Shown in pieces: positions 1 to 7,469 of a stretch of 64,000 nt of DNA. Location of the stretch: IMG/VR virus record IMGVR_UViG_3300042197_001295, positions 17,108-81,107 of that record. One strand, written 5' to 3'. The stretch's first letter is position 1, and each line of letters starts with the position of its first letter. Both the position numbers and the translations under genes were made by a program. This stretch comes from a virus. The notes under the pieces are model-generated. The model did no database searches. It saw nothing but the letters and a program-made list of their open reading frames with translations, and had not been told where the DNA came from.

Positions 1-1615
1 AACCAATGCTTATATTTCCTATTGATTCTTTTATCGTATTTTCAGGTTTATCTAGTAAATTAAACTCTGCAAATATTTCTTTTGCTATTTCTTCGGTTAT
101 CTCTGATTTTATTGCATCGTCTTCTTTTTTCGGTTTGAAAAAATAATTAATTTTATCCAAAAAGCTTTTCTTAGTTGGTTTGTATAAAGACGAAGAAAAA
201 GAACCAGTTATAATAGGAATAGAACTTGGATTTATTCTAGTGTTATATATATATTTGAAATGACTACCGTCTTCAGAAACATCATGAAACATTCCTATTT
301 GATTTTCTGGACTTAAAATATTATTCATGAATTTTACAACATTTACTATTCTTTTAATGGCAAATCCAGTTATATCAGTATTATATTTTTGGTTTAATTT
401 TGTTGCGAATTCGATTTCTTTATCTAAAGTTTTTGCAGTAATCGTCGAAGGAGTTTCAGATGTAGGAACAATAGTATTATCGTTTTCTAAATAATATTTA
501 TAATGTTCTTTTAAATTTAAAAATTTTGATATTGGATATATAATATCAGAATCATCGATCAAATTCCACAGTGCTGACAATTGAATGAAAAAATCTTTAG
601 GTTTATCTGGCAATTTATAATTACCCAGTATATTAAGTCGTACTCCTAAATCACCACTATAAGCTTCTTCATAGAATTTTTCGTTACATGTACGTAAATG
701 TTTAATAATTGATTCTTTATATCTTTCCTTATATTCTCTAGTAAAAATATTATCAAGTTCTTCAAACATTTCTTGTTTATCTTTACCCTCATAGTTCACA
801 GGTCTTTTTTTACCAAAAGCATAAATAAAAAGCAAAATAAGACCCCACCAATAACGGTTTACTTCTTTTTTCAAAAAAGTCGAAGTTCTTTCTTCTAATT
901 GTTTTTTTAGTTTTTCTAATTCATTTTGCAATTCTGGTATTTCATCATCTAAATCTGATTTCTCCTTTTTTATTTTTTCTAATAGGTCTGTTAATTCCTT
1001 TAATTGTCTTGTCAATCCATCAGAAATTGTAATGTCATTAGTAGAATCGGGAATTTTTGTTTTTAATTGTTCAATTTCTAATCTTACTCTAGCTATTTCA
1101 GCTATAATTTCATCTTGTCTATTTAAACCAATATTTATATTATTTTCTATTACTTCAATTTCACGATTTGTTGTAACTATTTTATTTTTATCTATTCTGC
1201 TTTTATTATTTTTATCTACCCATGATCTGAAATGTTCTTTCATTTCGTCATACCTGTTTCTATTTTGCCATATAAACAAATAACATTTTTTCAATAAACC
1301 TTTCATGGTATCTTTATTTTGAATCAAACTCCATATTTTAGAATCTTCGCTTTTTATATGATTTATCATATCCTGTAATCCTTTATCGTCCGATAAAATC
1401 GTATCAAAAGAGTTATTAAACGAGTTTTCGTTTGTTAAACTATTAATATAATCTTTTAAAGTAGGTAAATTATATAATACGTTTAAAACTCTTTGAAAAT
1501 TATGATTGTGAGAATAATTATTTCTTGTTCTGAATGTTTCTATTATATTGTCTATGGAATCGATCTTAGGTTTTGATGCCGCTTCTGTTATATATTCATA
1601 CAAATAAGATTTCAT
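1..1615 (-). CDS. Large capsid-targeted internal protein (partial, runs off left edge)
   Basis: An uninterrupted minus-strand frame of 538 codons starts with ATG and continues past the left edge, so the C-terminus is missing. The N-terminus MKSYLYEYITEA resembles the T4 capsid-targeting peptide (MKTYQEFIAEA) and contains an I-T-E|A site of the kind cut by T4-type prohead proteases. Residues about 180-255 are heptad-rich, with many Leu, Glu and Lys, and are probably coiled coil. A short hydrophobic stretch (YWWGLILLFIYAFG) follows. The rest is hydrophilic and unrecognised. A GATAAATA box lies six bases before the start, suggesting late expression. I infer packaging in the capsid and delivery with the DNA; the biochemical role is unknown. 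Confidence 0.6.
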   Translation of the reverse strand, partial: MKSYLYEYITEAASKPKIDSIDNIIETFRTRNNYSHNHNFQRVLNVLYNLPTLKDYINSLTNENSFNNSFDTILSDDKGLQDMINHIKSEDSKIWSLIQNKDTMKGLLKKCYLFIWQNRNRYDEMKEHFRSWVDKNNKSRIDKNKIVTTNREIEVIENNINIGLNRQDEIIAEIARVRLEIEQLKTKIPDSTNDITISDGLTRQLKELTDLLEKIKKEKSDLDDEIPELQNELEKLKKQLEERTSTFLKKEVNRYWWGLILLFIYAFGKKRPVNYEGKDKQEMFEELDNIFTREYKERYKESIIKHLRTCNEKFYEEAYSGDLGVRLNILGNYKLPDKPKDFFIQLSALWNLIDDSDIIYPISKFLNLKEHYKYYLENDNTIVPTSETPSTITAKTLDKEIEFATKLNQKYNTDITGFAIKRIVNVVKFMNNILSPENQIGMFHDVSEDGSHFKYIYNTRINPSSIPIITGSFSSSLYKPTKKSFLDKINYFFKPKKEDDAIKSEITEEIAKEIFAEFNLLDKPENTIKESIGNISIG

Positions 1616-1621
1616 TTTTTA

Positions 1622-1629
1622 TATTTATC
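1622..1629 (-). promoter_or_regulatory. Late-promoter-like box GATAAATA
   Basis: GATAAATA on the minus strand, six bases before the ATG of the left-edge internal protein. It matches the T4 late consensus TATAAATA at seven of eight positions and is divergent from the box of the next plus-strand gene. Confidence 0.4.
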
Positions 1630-1697
1630 TATTTTAAAACATAAAAATCACAATTAACAAATCATAAACATAGTTTACTATAAAATATTTTGTAAAT

Positions 1698-1705
1698 TAT
1701 AAATA
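1698..1705 (+). promoter_or_regulatory. Late-promoter-like box TATAAATA
   Basis: An exact TATAAATA eight bases before the ATG of the 140-residue protein. No Shine-Dalgarno sequence lies between box and start. Confidence 0.5.
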
Positions 1706-1713
1706 ATATTATA

Positions 1714-2136
1714 ATGGTAAGTTGGGGTTCATTTAATTCTCAGGTTAGAACTAATGTTTTTGAGATAAACTTTATTAGACGTTTACCTCCTCCTCCGGGG
1801 TATGTCGGGACAAGAAGAATGTTATGTACCAGATCTAAAGAATTATTAGATTCGCCTTGGGGAAGAAAATTTTTAAACTATACCGTTCCTAGTGGAAAAT
1901 TGCCATATGATCCGTATCAAAAAAATCTTGTTATTGTTTTTGATTTTATGCGTCAGGACTGGAGAGCAGTTCCGTGCGAATCATGTAATATAGTAACAAC
2001 AATATCTATTAAAAATGACGAAGAATTGAATAAATTTTATTTTGATTGGTTTGCTTTTTTACGCAGAATGGGAAATGGTGCCCAGTTTAAAAATTGGATG
2101 AATAGCACATGGACTCAATCTACGTGGAACATTTAA
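1714..2136 (+). CDS. Hypothetical protein, probably a small virion or assembly protein
   Basis: This 140-residue protein is rich in aromatic residues, including about nine Trp, and has a PPPPGY run near residue 25. The segment VFDFMRQDWRAVP is reminiscent of small beta-barrel phage proteins, but I do not recognise a family. It has no capsid-targeting leader, signal peptide or membrane segment. It is the only plus-strand gene in the first 6 kb, and its stop abuts the stop of the convergent ADP-ribosyltransferase gene. An exact TATAAATA box just before the ATG suggests late expression. Confidence 0.6.
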   Translation: MVSWGSFNSQVRTNVFEINFIRRLPPPPGYVGTRRMLCTRSKELLDSPWGRKFLNYTVPSGKLPYDPYQKNLVIVFDFMRQDWRAVPCESCNIVTTISIKNDEELNKFYFDWFAFLRRMGNGAQFKNWMNSTWTQSTWNI

Positions 2137-2955
2137 TTATATTTCATTTTCTACACCAACAATTTCAACATCGTCTGGATTGAAAATAACTACATTTCTT
2201 GTTATTTTTGGGATGGGATTTGATTGAGTCGGTCTTGAGTTTGCATCTGGATAAATTATTCCTTTGATACCGTTTTTTAATAAAAATAAAGAAGCAGCTT
2301 TGGGTTTGTTATGGCAATACCCTTCTAACAATCCTCCGTTTTCTTTTGGTATGGAAAAAGATTCTTTTATACCTTTGTATATTTCAAATCCACTAGATTC
2401 TTCTAAAATATGTATGTTAGATGTAACATAATTCATTCCTCTTTCTATTTGATTTTTGTAACTAGACAATACTGTTTTAACAAATTTGGTTTGATCCTCA
2501 AAAAGATCAAACCATTTTAAAAATTCATCTTCATTTGCTTTGATTTCTACGATATATAATTTTCCTGCGGGAGGAGCGAACAACTCGTTTGGAAGAGATT
2601 CGACATATTTTATTCCATCTGTTAATCCTGCTTTTTTTAAATAATCTATAATACGATCTTTGCTCCAGTGTAATAAAATAAAATCCCATATTATCATTTT
2701 AGGATAATCTTGAGAAATATTAAAAAATTCATACCATTCTATACCAGCTACTTCTCTATATTTGTATTCTTCTTTATGTGCTTGTTGTATATAACTAGCG
2801 GCAACGGATTTATTTTCGGCAAAATAAAATCCCCAACCAAATGCTTGTGCGCCTTCACCTGAACCTATTTTGTCATAAACGAATTTTTTTTCATCAAATG
2901 GAACTGCCGAACCATGATATGCTCTTTCGTTTAACCATTGTTTAAATGTTTCCAT
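2137..2955 (-). CDS. ADP-ribosyltransferase-like protein (ART-PolyVal type) with capsid-targeting leader
   Basis: The protein has 272 residues. The start is set by a GGAGGA Shine-Dalgarno sequence eight bases upstream, rare in this window, which excludes a longer in-frame start. The leader METFKQWLNER contains an L-N-E site for the prohead protease. It is followed at once by YHGS, then IGSGEGAQAFGWGFYFAE, the typical N-terminal signature of the polyvalent-protein ADP-ribosyltransferase family (His of the H-Y-E motif, then the Gly/Tyr strand). The C-terminal NGIKGIIYPDA and NVVIFNPDDVEIV also fit. The gene overlaps the 3' end of the upstream ART-like gene, so translation is probably coupled. 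By analogy with T4 Alt it may be injected to modify host proteins. The target is unknown. Confidence 0.75.
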   Translation of the reverse strand: METFKQWLNERAYHGSAVPFDEKKFVYDKIGSGEGAQAFGWGFYFAENKSVAASYIQQAHKEEYKYREVAGIEWYEFFNISQDYPKMIIWDFILLHWSKDRIIDYLKKAGLTDGIKYVESLPNELFAPPAGKLYIVEIKANEDEFLKWFDLFEDQTKFVKTVLSSYKNQIERGMNYVTSNIHILEESSGFEIYKGIKESFSIPKENGGLLEGYCHNKPKAASLFLLKNGIKGIIYPDANSRPTQSNPIPKITRNVVIFNPDDVEIVGVENEI

Positions 2956-3824
2956 TTTTCTTCCTCCAGAGCTTTTTGAAAATCGTCTAAATGGTTGGGC
3001 CATACATATTTCAATATATTCTCAGTGTTCATATTTTTAAAAATATTTATCACTTGTTTTTTAGACAACTTAATTATTGGGTTGGCGAGTAGTCTGTCGA
3101 TAAAAATATCAAAATCAAATTTTTCTCTTGGTTTCAGAACTCTAAAATTATTTTTATTTAAAGATTTCGGTTTAAGATGGGAATATTGTTTTAAAAATTG
3201 CTTTGGTGTCAATCTAGTATATTTGGTATCTCTGTTCACATATTTATTTGGAGTGTCGTTAACCCATATTGCTTTTATAGAATTGTTGTTTAGTTCTCCT
3301 GTAAAGAGTGCTTGATATTCTGACGAAAAATATAGAGATTGTGCTAACTCTGGTCTATCGCTATTTTTAATAGAATCATATTTGCTTTTTGATGCAATAT
3401 TTCTAATTCTTAATCTTTCATGTTCTCTTTTTTGATCATCGCCAAAAAAGAATTGTGCTGGTTGACCTTGGATGGTATGATTGCCCTCCGGCCAAACAGG
3501 TGCCTCTAGATCAGAAACTCTGGAGCTAAATTCTATTATATAATTTCCAAATTCTTTTACCGTTCCCAAATCTATACTTACGAATAAACCTTTTGGGTTG
3601 TTATCAGCTTCATATGAATATATTCTTCTTGCTGTTTCCTTTCCGGTTAATCCAAAATCTAGGAATTCAAATAAATCACTTACTCTATTAAAACCGTGAT
3701 ATACTGTTATAACATCTGAATCTTTTAGCGGTTCTAATTTATCAGTAGAAATATATGAACCATTTCGTTGTCGTCCAACTTTTATTGTTTTTGATTCTAT
3801 TAGATAATTTTTAAAAGATATCAT
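2931..3824 (-). CDS. Second ADP-ribosyltransferase-like protein with capsid-targeting leader
   Basis: This is a 297-residue protein. MISFKNYLIES is a textbook leader with L-I-E|S. After it, ITVYHGFNRV could supply the catalytic His, NNPKGLFVSIDLGTVKEFG resembles the strand-helix after it, and the FTGELNNNSIKAIWV segment could supply the Glu strand. This order fits an ADP-ribosyltransferase fold, but the match is weaker than in the next gene downstream, and the middle aromatic position is Phe rather than Tyr. Its last 25 bases overlap the other ART gene, so the two form a unit. A TTAAATA sequence lies just before the ATG. The catalytic assignment is inferred. Confidence 0.55.
   Translation of the reverse strand: MISFKNYLIESKTIKVGRQRNGSYISTDKLEPLKDSDVITVYHGFNRVSDLFEFLDFGLTGKETARRIYSYEADNNPKGLFVSIDLGTVKEFGNYIIEFSSRVSDLEAPVWPEGNHTIQGQPAQFFFGDDQKREHERLRIRNIASKSKYDSIKNSDRPELAQSLYFSSEYQALFTGELNNNSIKAIWVNDTPNKYVNRDTKYTRLTPKQFLKQYSHLKPKSLNKNNFRVLKPREKFDFDIFIDRLLANPIIKLSKKQVINIFKNMNTENILKYVWPNHLDDFQKALEEEKWKHLNNG
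2962..2967 (-). promoter_or_regulatory. Shine-Dalgarno site GGAGGA
   Basis: GGAGGA on the minus strand at normal spacing from the ATG of the ART-PolyVal gene, inside the 3' end of the upstream ART gene. It is notable because almost no other gene in the window has a Shine-Dalgarno site, and it fixes the start codon. Confidence 0.7.
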
Positions 3825-3860
3825 TATAATTATTTAATATTATAAGAAGTTTAAATGTTT

Positions 3861-4139
3861 TCATTTTTTCTTACCGTATCCGCAATCTCTTGGACATTTC
3901 CCTCCACTGCACTTTCCATTACATTTCCATTTTCTTCTGGAAAGTTGATTAGGGCTGCATTTTCCTTTGTCTTTTATTCCGGCACTACGAGTACAATATC
4001 TAACGCCTTTACAAGTTCCGGGAGCGATTGTATAATCTTTGTGACCATGACTAACTGTTTTTCCTCCGCATTTTGTTTTCCACTTCTTTTTGGATTCGTT
4101 TAACATGGAATTTAAGTAATTGTTAAATTTTGTAAGCAT
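3861..4139 (-). CDS. Small Cys-rich basic capsid-targeted protein
   Basis: This 92-residue protein begins MLTKFNNYLNSMLNES, with L-N-E|S as a predicted protease site. Cleavage would leave about 76 residues containing nine Cys and an excess of Lys/Arg (for example CNGKCSGGKCPRDCGYGKKK at the C-terminus). The Cys spacing suggests zinc-binding or disulphide knots and the charge suggests DNA binding. The central APGTCKGVRYCTRSAGI and SRRKWKCNGKC resemble a short domain I have seen in other phage virion proteins, but I cannot name it. It sits between the ART pair and two paralogous leader proteins and is likely a late gene. Function unknown. Confidence 0.65.
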   Translation of the reverse strand: MLTKFNNYLNSMLNESKKKWKTKCGGKTVSHGHKDYTIAPGTCKGVRYCTRSAGIKDKGKCSPNQLSRRKWKCNGKCSGGKCPRDCGYGKKK

Positions 4140-4191
4140 AATTATATTTATTTATCGAGATTAAAAAATAATTTTAATAATTTTGAACTTT

Positions 4192-4758
4192 TTATTTTGT
4201 CGTGACTTTATTATAATCTGGATTACGTGCTTTTATTTCTTCTGTATTGTCTTCGTCTTCTATTACAAAACCTGCTCTAGTAATTGCGATTTTATTATTA
4301 TTGATTCTTAAATTAATATTATCTTTTTTATCGAGTGACACAGAAGGTCTAGAAACAACAAACTGAGGATTGTGATTCATTCTGAAATGTTTCAATATTT
4401 CTATTCTTGTATTTCTTATAATTTCTAATTCATCTTTTCTGTCTTCCCTATCTTCGCATCCATTTAAATTTGCATCCATAGCCCAGAAAGTGTGATTTAT
4501 TCTTGTGGATATTTCATATTTATCCAACTCCTTGTCGTCGGGATATAATTCAAATTCTATATGTACATGGTTCCTTCTGCGAGTTTTTCCCTTATATACA
4601 AATTTAGTATTTTCCTTTCTATTATTATCATTACCAAATATAACACATGAACCTGTTTTTTTAGTAACTTCTATATTAATTTTATTTGGTGTTTCAAATG
4701 TTGAAACATCAGATTCATTTAACATGGAATAAAAATATTTGTTAAATTTTTCAAACAT
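4192..4758 (-). CDS. Capsid-targeted internal protein, paralogue A
   Basis: This 188-residue protein starts MFEKFNKYFYSMLNES with an L-N-E|S site, nearly identical in pattern to its neighbours. The remainder is closely related to the next gene upstream: both contain RNTRIEILKHFR, NPQFV, AGFVIED and KARNP in the same order, so they are tandem duplicates. The conserved part looks like a compact alpha/beta domain; I do not recognise it. A CTAAATA sequence seven bases before the ATG fits the late-gene pattern. Injection with the DNA is inferred from the leader alone. Confidence 0.6.
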   Translation of the reverse strand: MFEKFNKYFYSMLNESDVSTFETPNKINIEVTKKTGSCVIFGNDNNRKENTKFVYKGKTRRRNHVHIEFELYPDDKELDKYEISTRINHTFWAMDANLNGCEDREDRKDELEIIRNTRIEILKHFRMNHNPQFVVSRPSVSLDKKDNINLRINNNKIAITRAGFVIEDEDNTEEIKARNPDYNKVTTK

Positions 4759-4826
4759 ATAGTTATTTAGATAAACCTATAAATAAAAATATAACACTGA
4801 GCTAACATAAAAAATCATCTTCTTTG

Positions 4827-5396
4827 CTATACTTGTGTTTTATAATTTGGATTGCGAGCTTTTATTAAATGCGCGTTTTCTAAGTCATCTAAGATACTTT
4901 CCGGTTTATCTTCTATTACAAAACCTGCTCCAGCAATTGCGGTTTTATTATTATTGACTCTTTTTAGAAAATCTCGTCTTTCTTCTTCACTCATTTGGAA
5001 AGCGGGTTTTGAAATAACAAACTGAGGATTATATTTCGTTCTGAAATGTTTTAATATTTCTATTCTTGTATTTCTTATAATTTTTAATTCTTCTTTTCTA
5101 TCTTCCTTATCTTCACAATTTTCTAATGCATTAGAACCAACAGATCTATAAGCACCATTTATCATTGTAAATATTTCATATGTATCTGGTTCTTTATGTG
5201 TATCTAGTAAAAATTTTACTATTATGTAATTACCTCTTTTAGTTTCTCCATCATAGAGGTAATACGTGCCATATAAATTTGTTTTTAATTCTATTTTTAT
5301 TTCAATTTCATCTAATATTGTATCATTTTCATCTAATATTGTAAATGTAGATTTATTAAAAAAAGACTTGAGATAATCGTTGAATTTTTTTAACAT
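4827..5396 (-). CDS. Capsid-targeted internal protein, paralogue B, with altered cleavage site
   Basis: This 189-residue protein is the tandem duplicate of the neighbouring gene, sharing RNTRIEILKHFR, NPQFV, AGFVIED and KARNP. The leader MLKKFNDYLKSFFNKS keeps the amphipathic pattern but has F-N-K instead of L-N-E. The Glu that prohead proteases require is missing, so this copy may be packaged uncleaved or may have lost packaging. A TTAAATA sequence precedes the ATG. Function unknown. Confidence 0.6.
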   Translation of the reverse strand: MLKKFNDYLKSFFNKSTFTILDENDTILDEIEIKIELKTNLYGTYYLYDGETKRGNYIIVKFLLDTHKEPDTYEIFTMINGAYRSVGSNALENCEDKEDRKEELKIIRNTRIEILKHFRTKYNPQFVISKPAFQMSEEERRDFLKRVNNNKTAIAGAGFVIEDKPESILDDLENAHLIKARNPNYKTQV

Positions 5397-5443
5397 ATCA
5401 TTATTTAAATTTTAATCTTTAGACGAAGATTTGCTTCAACTTA

Positions 5444-6064
5444 TTAATGAGGATGTTCAGGAAATACCCTCAACACTATTGGATTGGACTTCGGATTTAC
5501 TAATTTATCTTTAAGTTCTTCATCTTTACTTAACATATCGAAAAATTTTTTCCCTACAGGAGTTCTACTAGAAGTTTCTATTTTTTTTACTTTTGGATAT
5601 TTTTGTATTACGCTTTTAATCATATTTTTTCCTATATCGTTTTTCTGCCATTTATCACGAACACTAATCATATCAATATAAAACAAATCTTCCGTGATAT
5701 TTCCTTCTATCAATCCTAAAATGTTTTTTTGTCCCTTTCTATCGTTATTCCAAACATCGGTTATTGGATTTCTTGATCCTTTAGGGACAATTTTATACGG
5801 AATTTTTCCTTCTTTTAATTCTTTTGCGGATTCCTCTGTTTTCATAAAATAGATAAGGGAATATCCTTTTGCAAAAAAACCGCTGTCCTCATCAATTCTA
5901 AAAAGAACTATATTTTTTTGTAACATCTCTGGTGTGCAATCTTTGAGGGCTATTTTTTTCCCCGATTCGTCATCGAAATATGCTTTTTTATTTTTACGAT
6001 TAATATAAAAATCTGGCATTTCTAATAAAAATTGATTAATGTAATTGTTAAATTTTTCCATCAT
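5444..6064 (-). CDS. GNAT-like acetyltransferase with capsid-targeting-type leader
   Basis: From the MM start the protein has 206 residues and begins with the leader MMEKFNNYINQFLLEM (L-L-E|M, an atypical P1' residue). The C-terminal half reads FYIDMISVRDKWQKNDIGKN, then MIKSVIQKYPKVKKIETSSR and GKKFFDML. This matches the GNAT acetyl-CoA site (beta strand, R/K-x-x-G-x-G-like loop, helix), although the loop is degenerate. A longer in-frame start at 6142 follows a CTAAATA box and would add 26 residues before the leader. I prefer the internal start because the leader should be N-terminal, but this is unsettled. Substrate unknown; an injected host-modifying enzyme is plausible. Confidence 0.5.
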   Translation of the reverse strand: MMEKFNNYINQFLLEMPDFYINRKNKKAYFDDESGKKIALKDCTPEMLQKNIVLFRIDEDSGFFAKGYSLIYFMKTEESAKELKEGKIPYKIVPKGSRNPITDVWNNDRKGQKNILGLIEGNITEDLFYIDMISVRDKWQKNDIGKNMIKSVIQKYPKVKKIETSSRTPVGKKFFDMLSKDEELKDKLVNPKSNPIVLRVFPEHPH

Positions 6065-6198
6065 AAAAATCTCATTATTTTTATTAGAATTTTTTATTTT
6101 GTAATTATCGCCAAAAGGAGCGGTTCCTCTAAATGTTTTCATATTATTATTTAGTATTAAAAACACAAAACACTAAATACTAAATACTAAATAATACT

Positions 6199-6558
6199 AT
6201 GTACGATTACTTACGAGAAAGTTATTTGGAACAATTTAATCACGAAACTACTGTTAAAAGAGATTTAGATCTTCTTGTTAAAGAAGCACATCAATATTTT
6301 AACGGAAGTAAATATTATACAAAACAATATAATTTCCTTTTAAAGAAAATGTTAGAAGGAACCAAATTTAATATGTTTAATGCTAGAGATTTGGGATATC
6401 AGACTATGGATATGATAACTGAAGGAACCGCTTCTCGTATTAACGAAATCAACAAAAAGATATGGAATTATATCCACGAAAATATTGATAGTCCTTCTCG
6501 TAGACATGCATATTCGGAATGGTATAGAAATTTTAATGAAAGTTACACGATCTTATAA
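6199..6558 (+). CDS. Truncated capsid-targeted-type protein, 5' part of a broken gene
   Basis: The first open segment encodes 119 residues starting MYDYLRESYLEQFN, with L-R-E|S matching the prohead protease pattern. The rest is helical and charged. After the TAA stop the same frame continues with protein-like sequence, so this is probably the N-terminal part of a longer ancestral protein. Three tandem CTAAATA units directly precede the ATG, and the last may act as the late-promoter-like box. Function unknown. Confidence 0.5.
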   Translation: MYDYLRESYLEQFNHETTVKRDLDLLVKEAHQYFNGSKYYTKQYNFLLKKMLEGTKFNMFNARDLGYQTMDMITEGTASRINEINKKIWNYIHENIDSPSRRHAYSEWYRNFNESYTIL

Positions 6559-6846
6559 GCTACGCAGAAAGAATTTGGCCGGGGTTTTGACAAATTCAAA
6601 GCCAAACTAGAAGAAATTATAAACTAATTAGGAGATAAAGAACAAGCAATAACCAAACTTGAGGAACTTAATATGTTGAGTTATGACCTAGAAGATTTAG
6701 AATTTTTCGCTAAAACGCTTGGAGGTCATCGTGCAAGCGAACGGATATCAAACGCATATCAAATCCCACGAAATGAAGAAACGATAAAACAATATGCGGT
6801 GAACGAAATTTCAAATTACGTTTTTAAAAAAGTGGTTAGGGGATAA
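6199..6846 (+). pseudogene. Broken gene: one frame interrupted by two in-frame TAA codons
   Basis: The same reading frame runs from the ATG through TAA at 6556 and TAA at 6625 to a final TAA at 6844. The downstream segments read like real protein (GRGFDKFKAKLEEIIN, then LEFFAKTLGGHRASERISN and KQYAVNEISNYVFKK). Two nonsense changes in one long frame suggest recent decay of a roughly 215-residue gene. The last 36 bases overlap the convergent gene. TAA is the normal stop elsewhere, so genome-wide reassignment is unlikely. Confidence 0.55.
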
Positions 6847-7260
6847 GCCAATTTCTTTGTTAAATAACTCGATATTTGTTATTGTTGATTTCAGCATTAA
6901 GCACTTTCCGCCCATCCATACTTCTTTATTCTCAGTAATACGAGGAAAAGTTTTCGTATCATATAATTTAAATTTATTTCTTTGTGGGTCTAGGTAATTA
7001 TTTAATATATCTAACAGAGAGATTCCCGATAAAATTTCCTCTATGATTTTTAGGGCATCTTTGTCAAATATATAGGTATCTTTGTCAAATATATAGTGAC
7101 TATTTCTTACGATTTCTTCTAACCGTTTTTTCATTATTTCATTTTCCTTAATCTTTAACAATATTTCATTAGTTTTTTCGATATTTTTTAAAAAATTTAT
7201 TCTAAATTCGCTATTATCTTTTTCATAAAATGAAGAACTACGAGCATTGTATGGAGACAT
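6811..7260 (-). CDS. Hypothetical protein, possibly missing its leader by frameshift
   Basis: This 149-residue charged helical protein has no recognisable domain. Residues around 57-68 contain a small internal duplication (YIFDKD twice) from a near-perfect tandem 21-base repeat. Unlike its neighbours it lacks a capsid-targeting leader, but a leader-like MFDNFVDGLILRES lies just upstream in another frame, ending in the overlap with this ATG. The current start may therefore be a truncated remnant of a longer, frameshifted gene. Function unknown. Confidence 0.45.
   Translation of the reverse strand: MSPYNARSSSFYEKDNSEFRINFLKNIEKTNEILLKIKENEIMKKRLEEIVRNSHYIFDKDTYIFDKDALKIIEEILSGISLLDILNNYLDPQRNKFKLYDTKTFPRITENKEVWMGGKCLMLKSTITNIELFNKEIGLSPNHFFKNVI
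7055..7096. repeat. Short tandem duplication (about 21 bases, twice)
   Basis: Two copies of ATCTTTGTCAAATATATAG in direct tandem with only a base or two different. It stays in frame in the minus-strand gene and duplicates the peptide YIFDKD. It is a slippage-type duplication. Confidence 0.7.
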
Positions 7261-7262
7261 AT

Positions 7263-7340
7263 TAATTTATTCTTATCTTCTATCGATTCTCTTAATATGA
7301 GACCATCAACAAAATTATCAAACATCGGAAGACTATTCAT
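7263..7340 (-). pseudogene. Out-of-frame leader remnant of the 149-residue gene
   Basis: On the minus strand ATG at 7340 or 7325 opens MFDNFVDGLILRES, followed by IEDKNKLI. L-R-E|S is a good protease site and the peptide matches the leaders of nearby genes. The frame then overlaps the ATG of the 149-residue gene in another frame and closes inside it. A single-base indel would fuse leader and protein. Sequencing error, programmed frameshift or true decay cannot be separated here. Confidence 0.4.
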
Positions 7341-7342
7341 AA

Positions 7343-7468
7343 TTTATACTTATACGAAACAATCGAATATATAAAAAAACAGATTTGCCTCCTTCAAAAC
7401 TCTTAGACGAAAAACGCCCAAACGATGCGTTTTTAAAGATTGTGGATATGCTGTATGGAAAATTATAA
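7343..7468 (+). pseudogene. Gene remnant without a start codon
   Basis: A 41-codon open stretch on the plus strand ends with PPSKLLDEKRPNDAFLKIV and DMLYGKL, which reads like the C-terminus of a real protein. There is no upstream ATG in frame; a TTG exists. It lies in a roughly 200-base gap between genes in a decayed region and may be the tail of a deleted gene. Confidence 0.3.
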
Positions 7469-7469
7469 T

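Noticed and set aside
6199-6846. Stop-codon reassignment (TAA read as an amino acid)
   Set aside because: TAA ends nearly all other genes cleanly in this window, so two in-frame TAA codons in one gene are better explained by decay.
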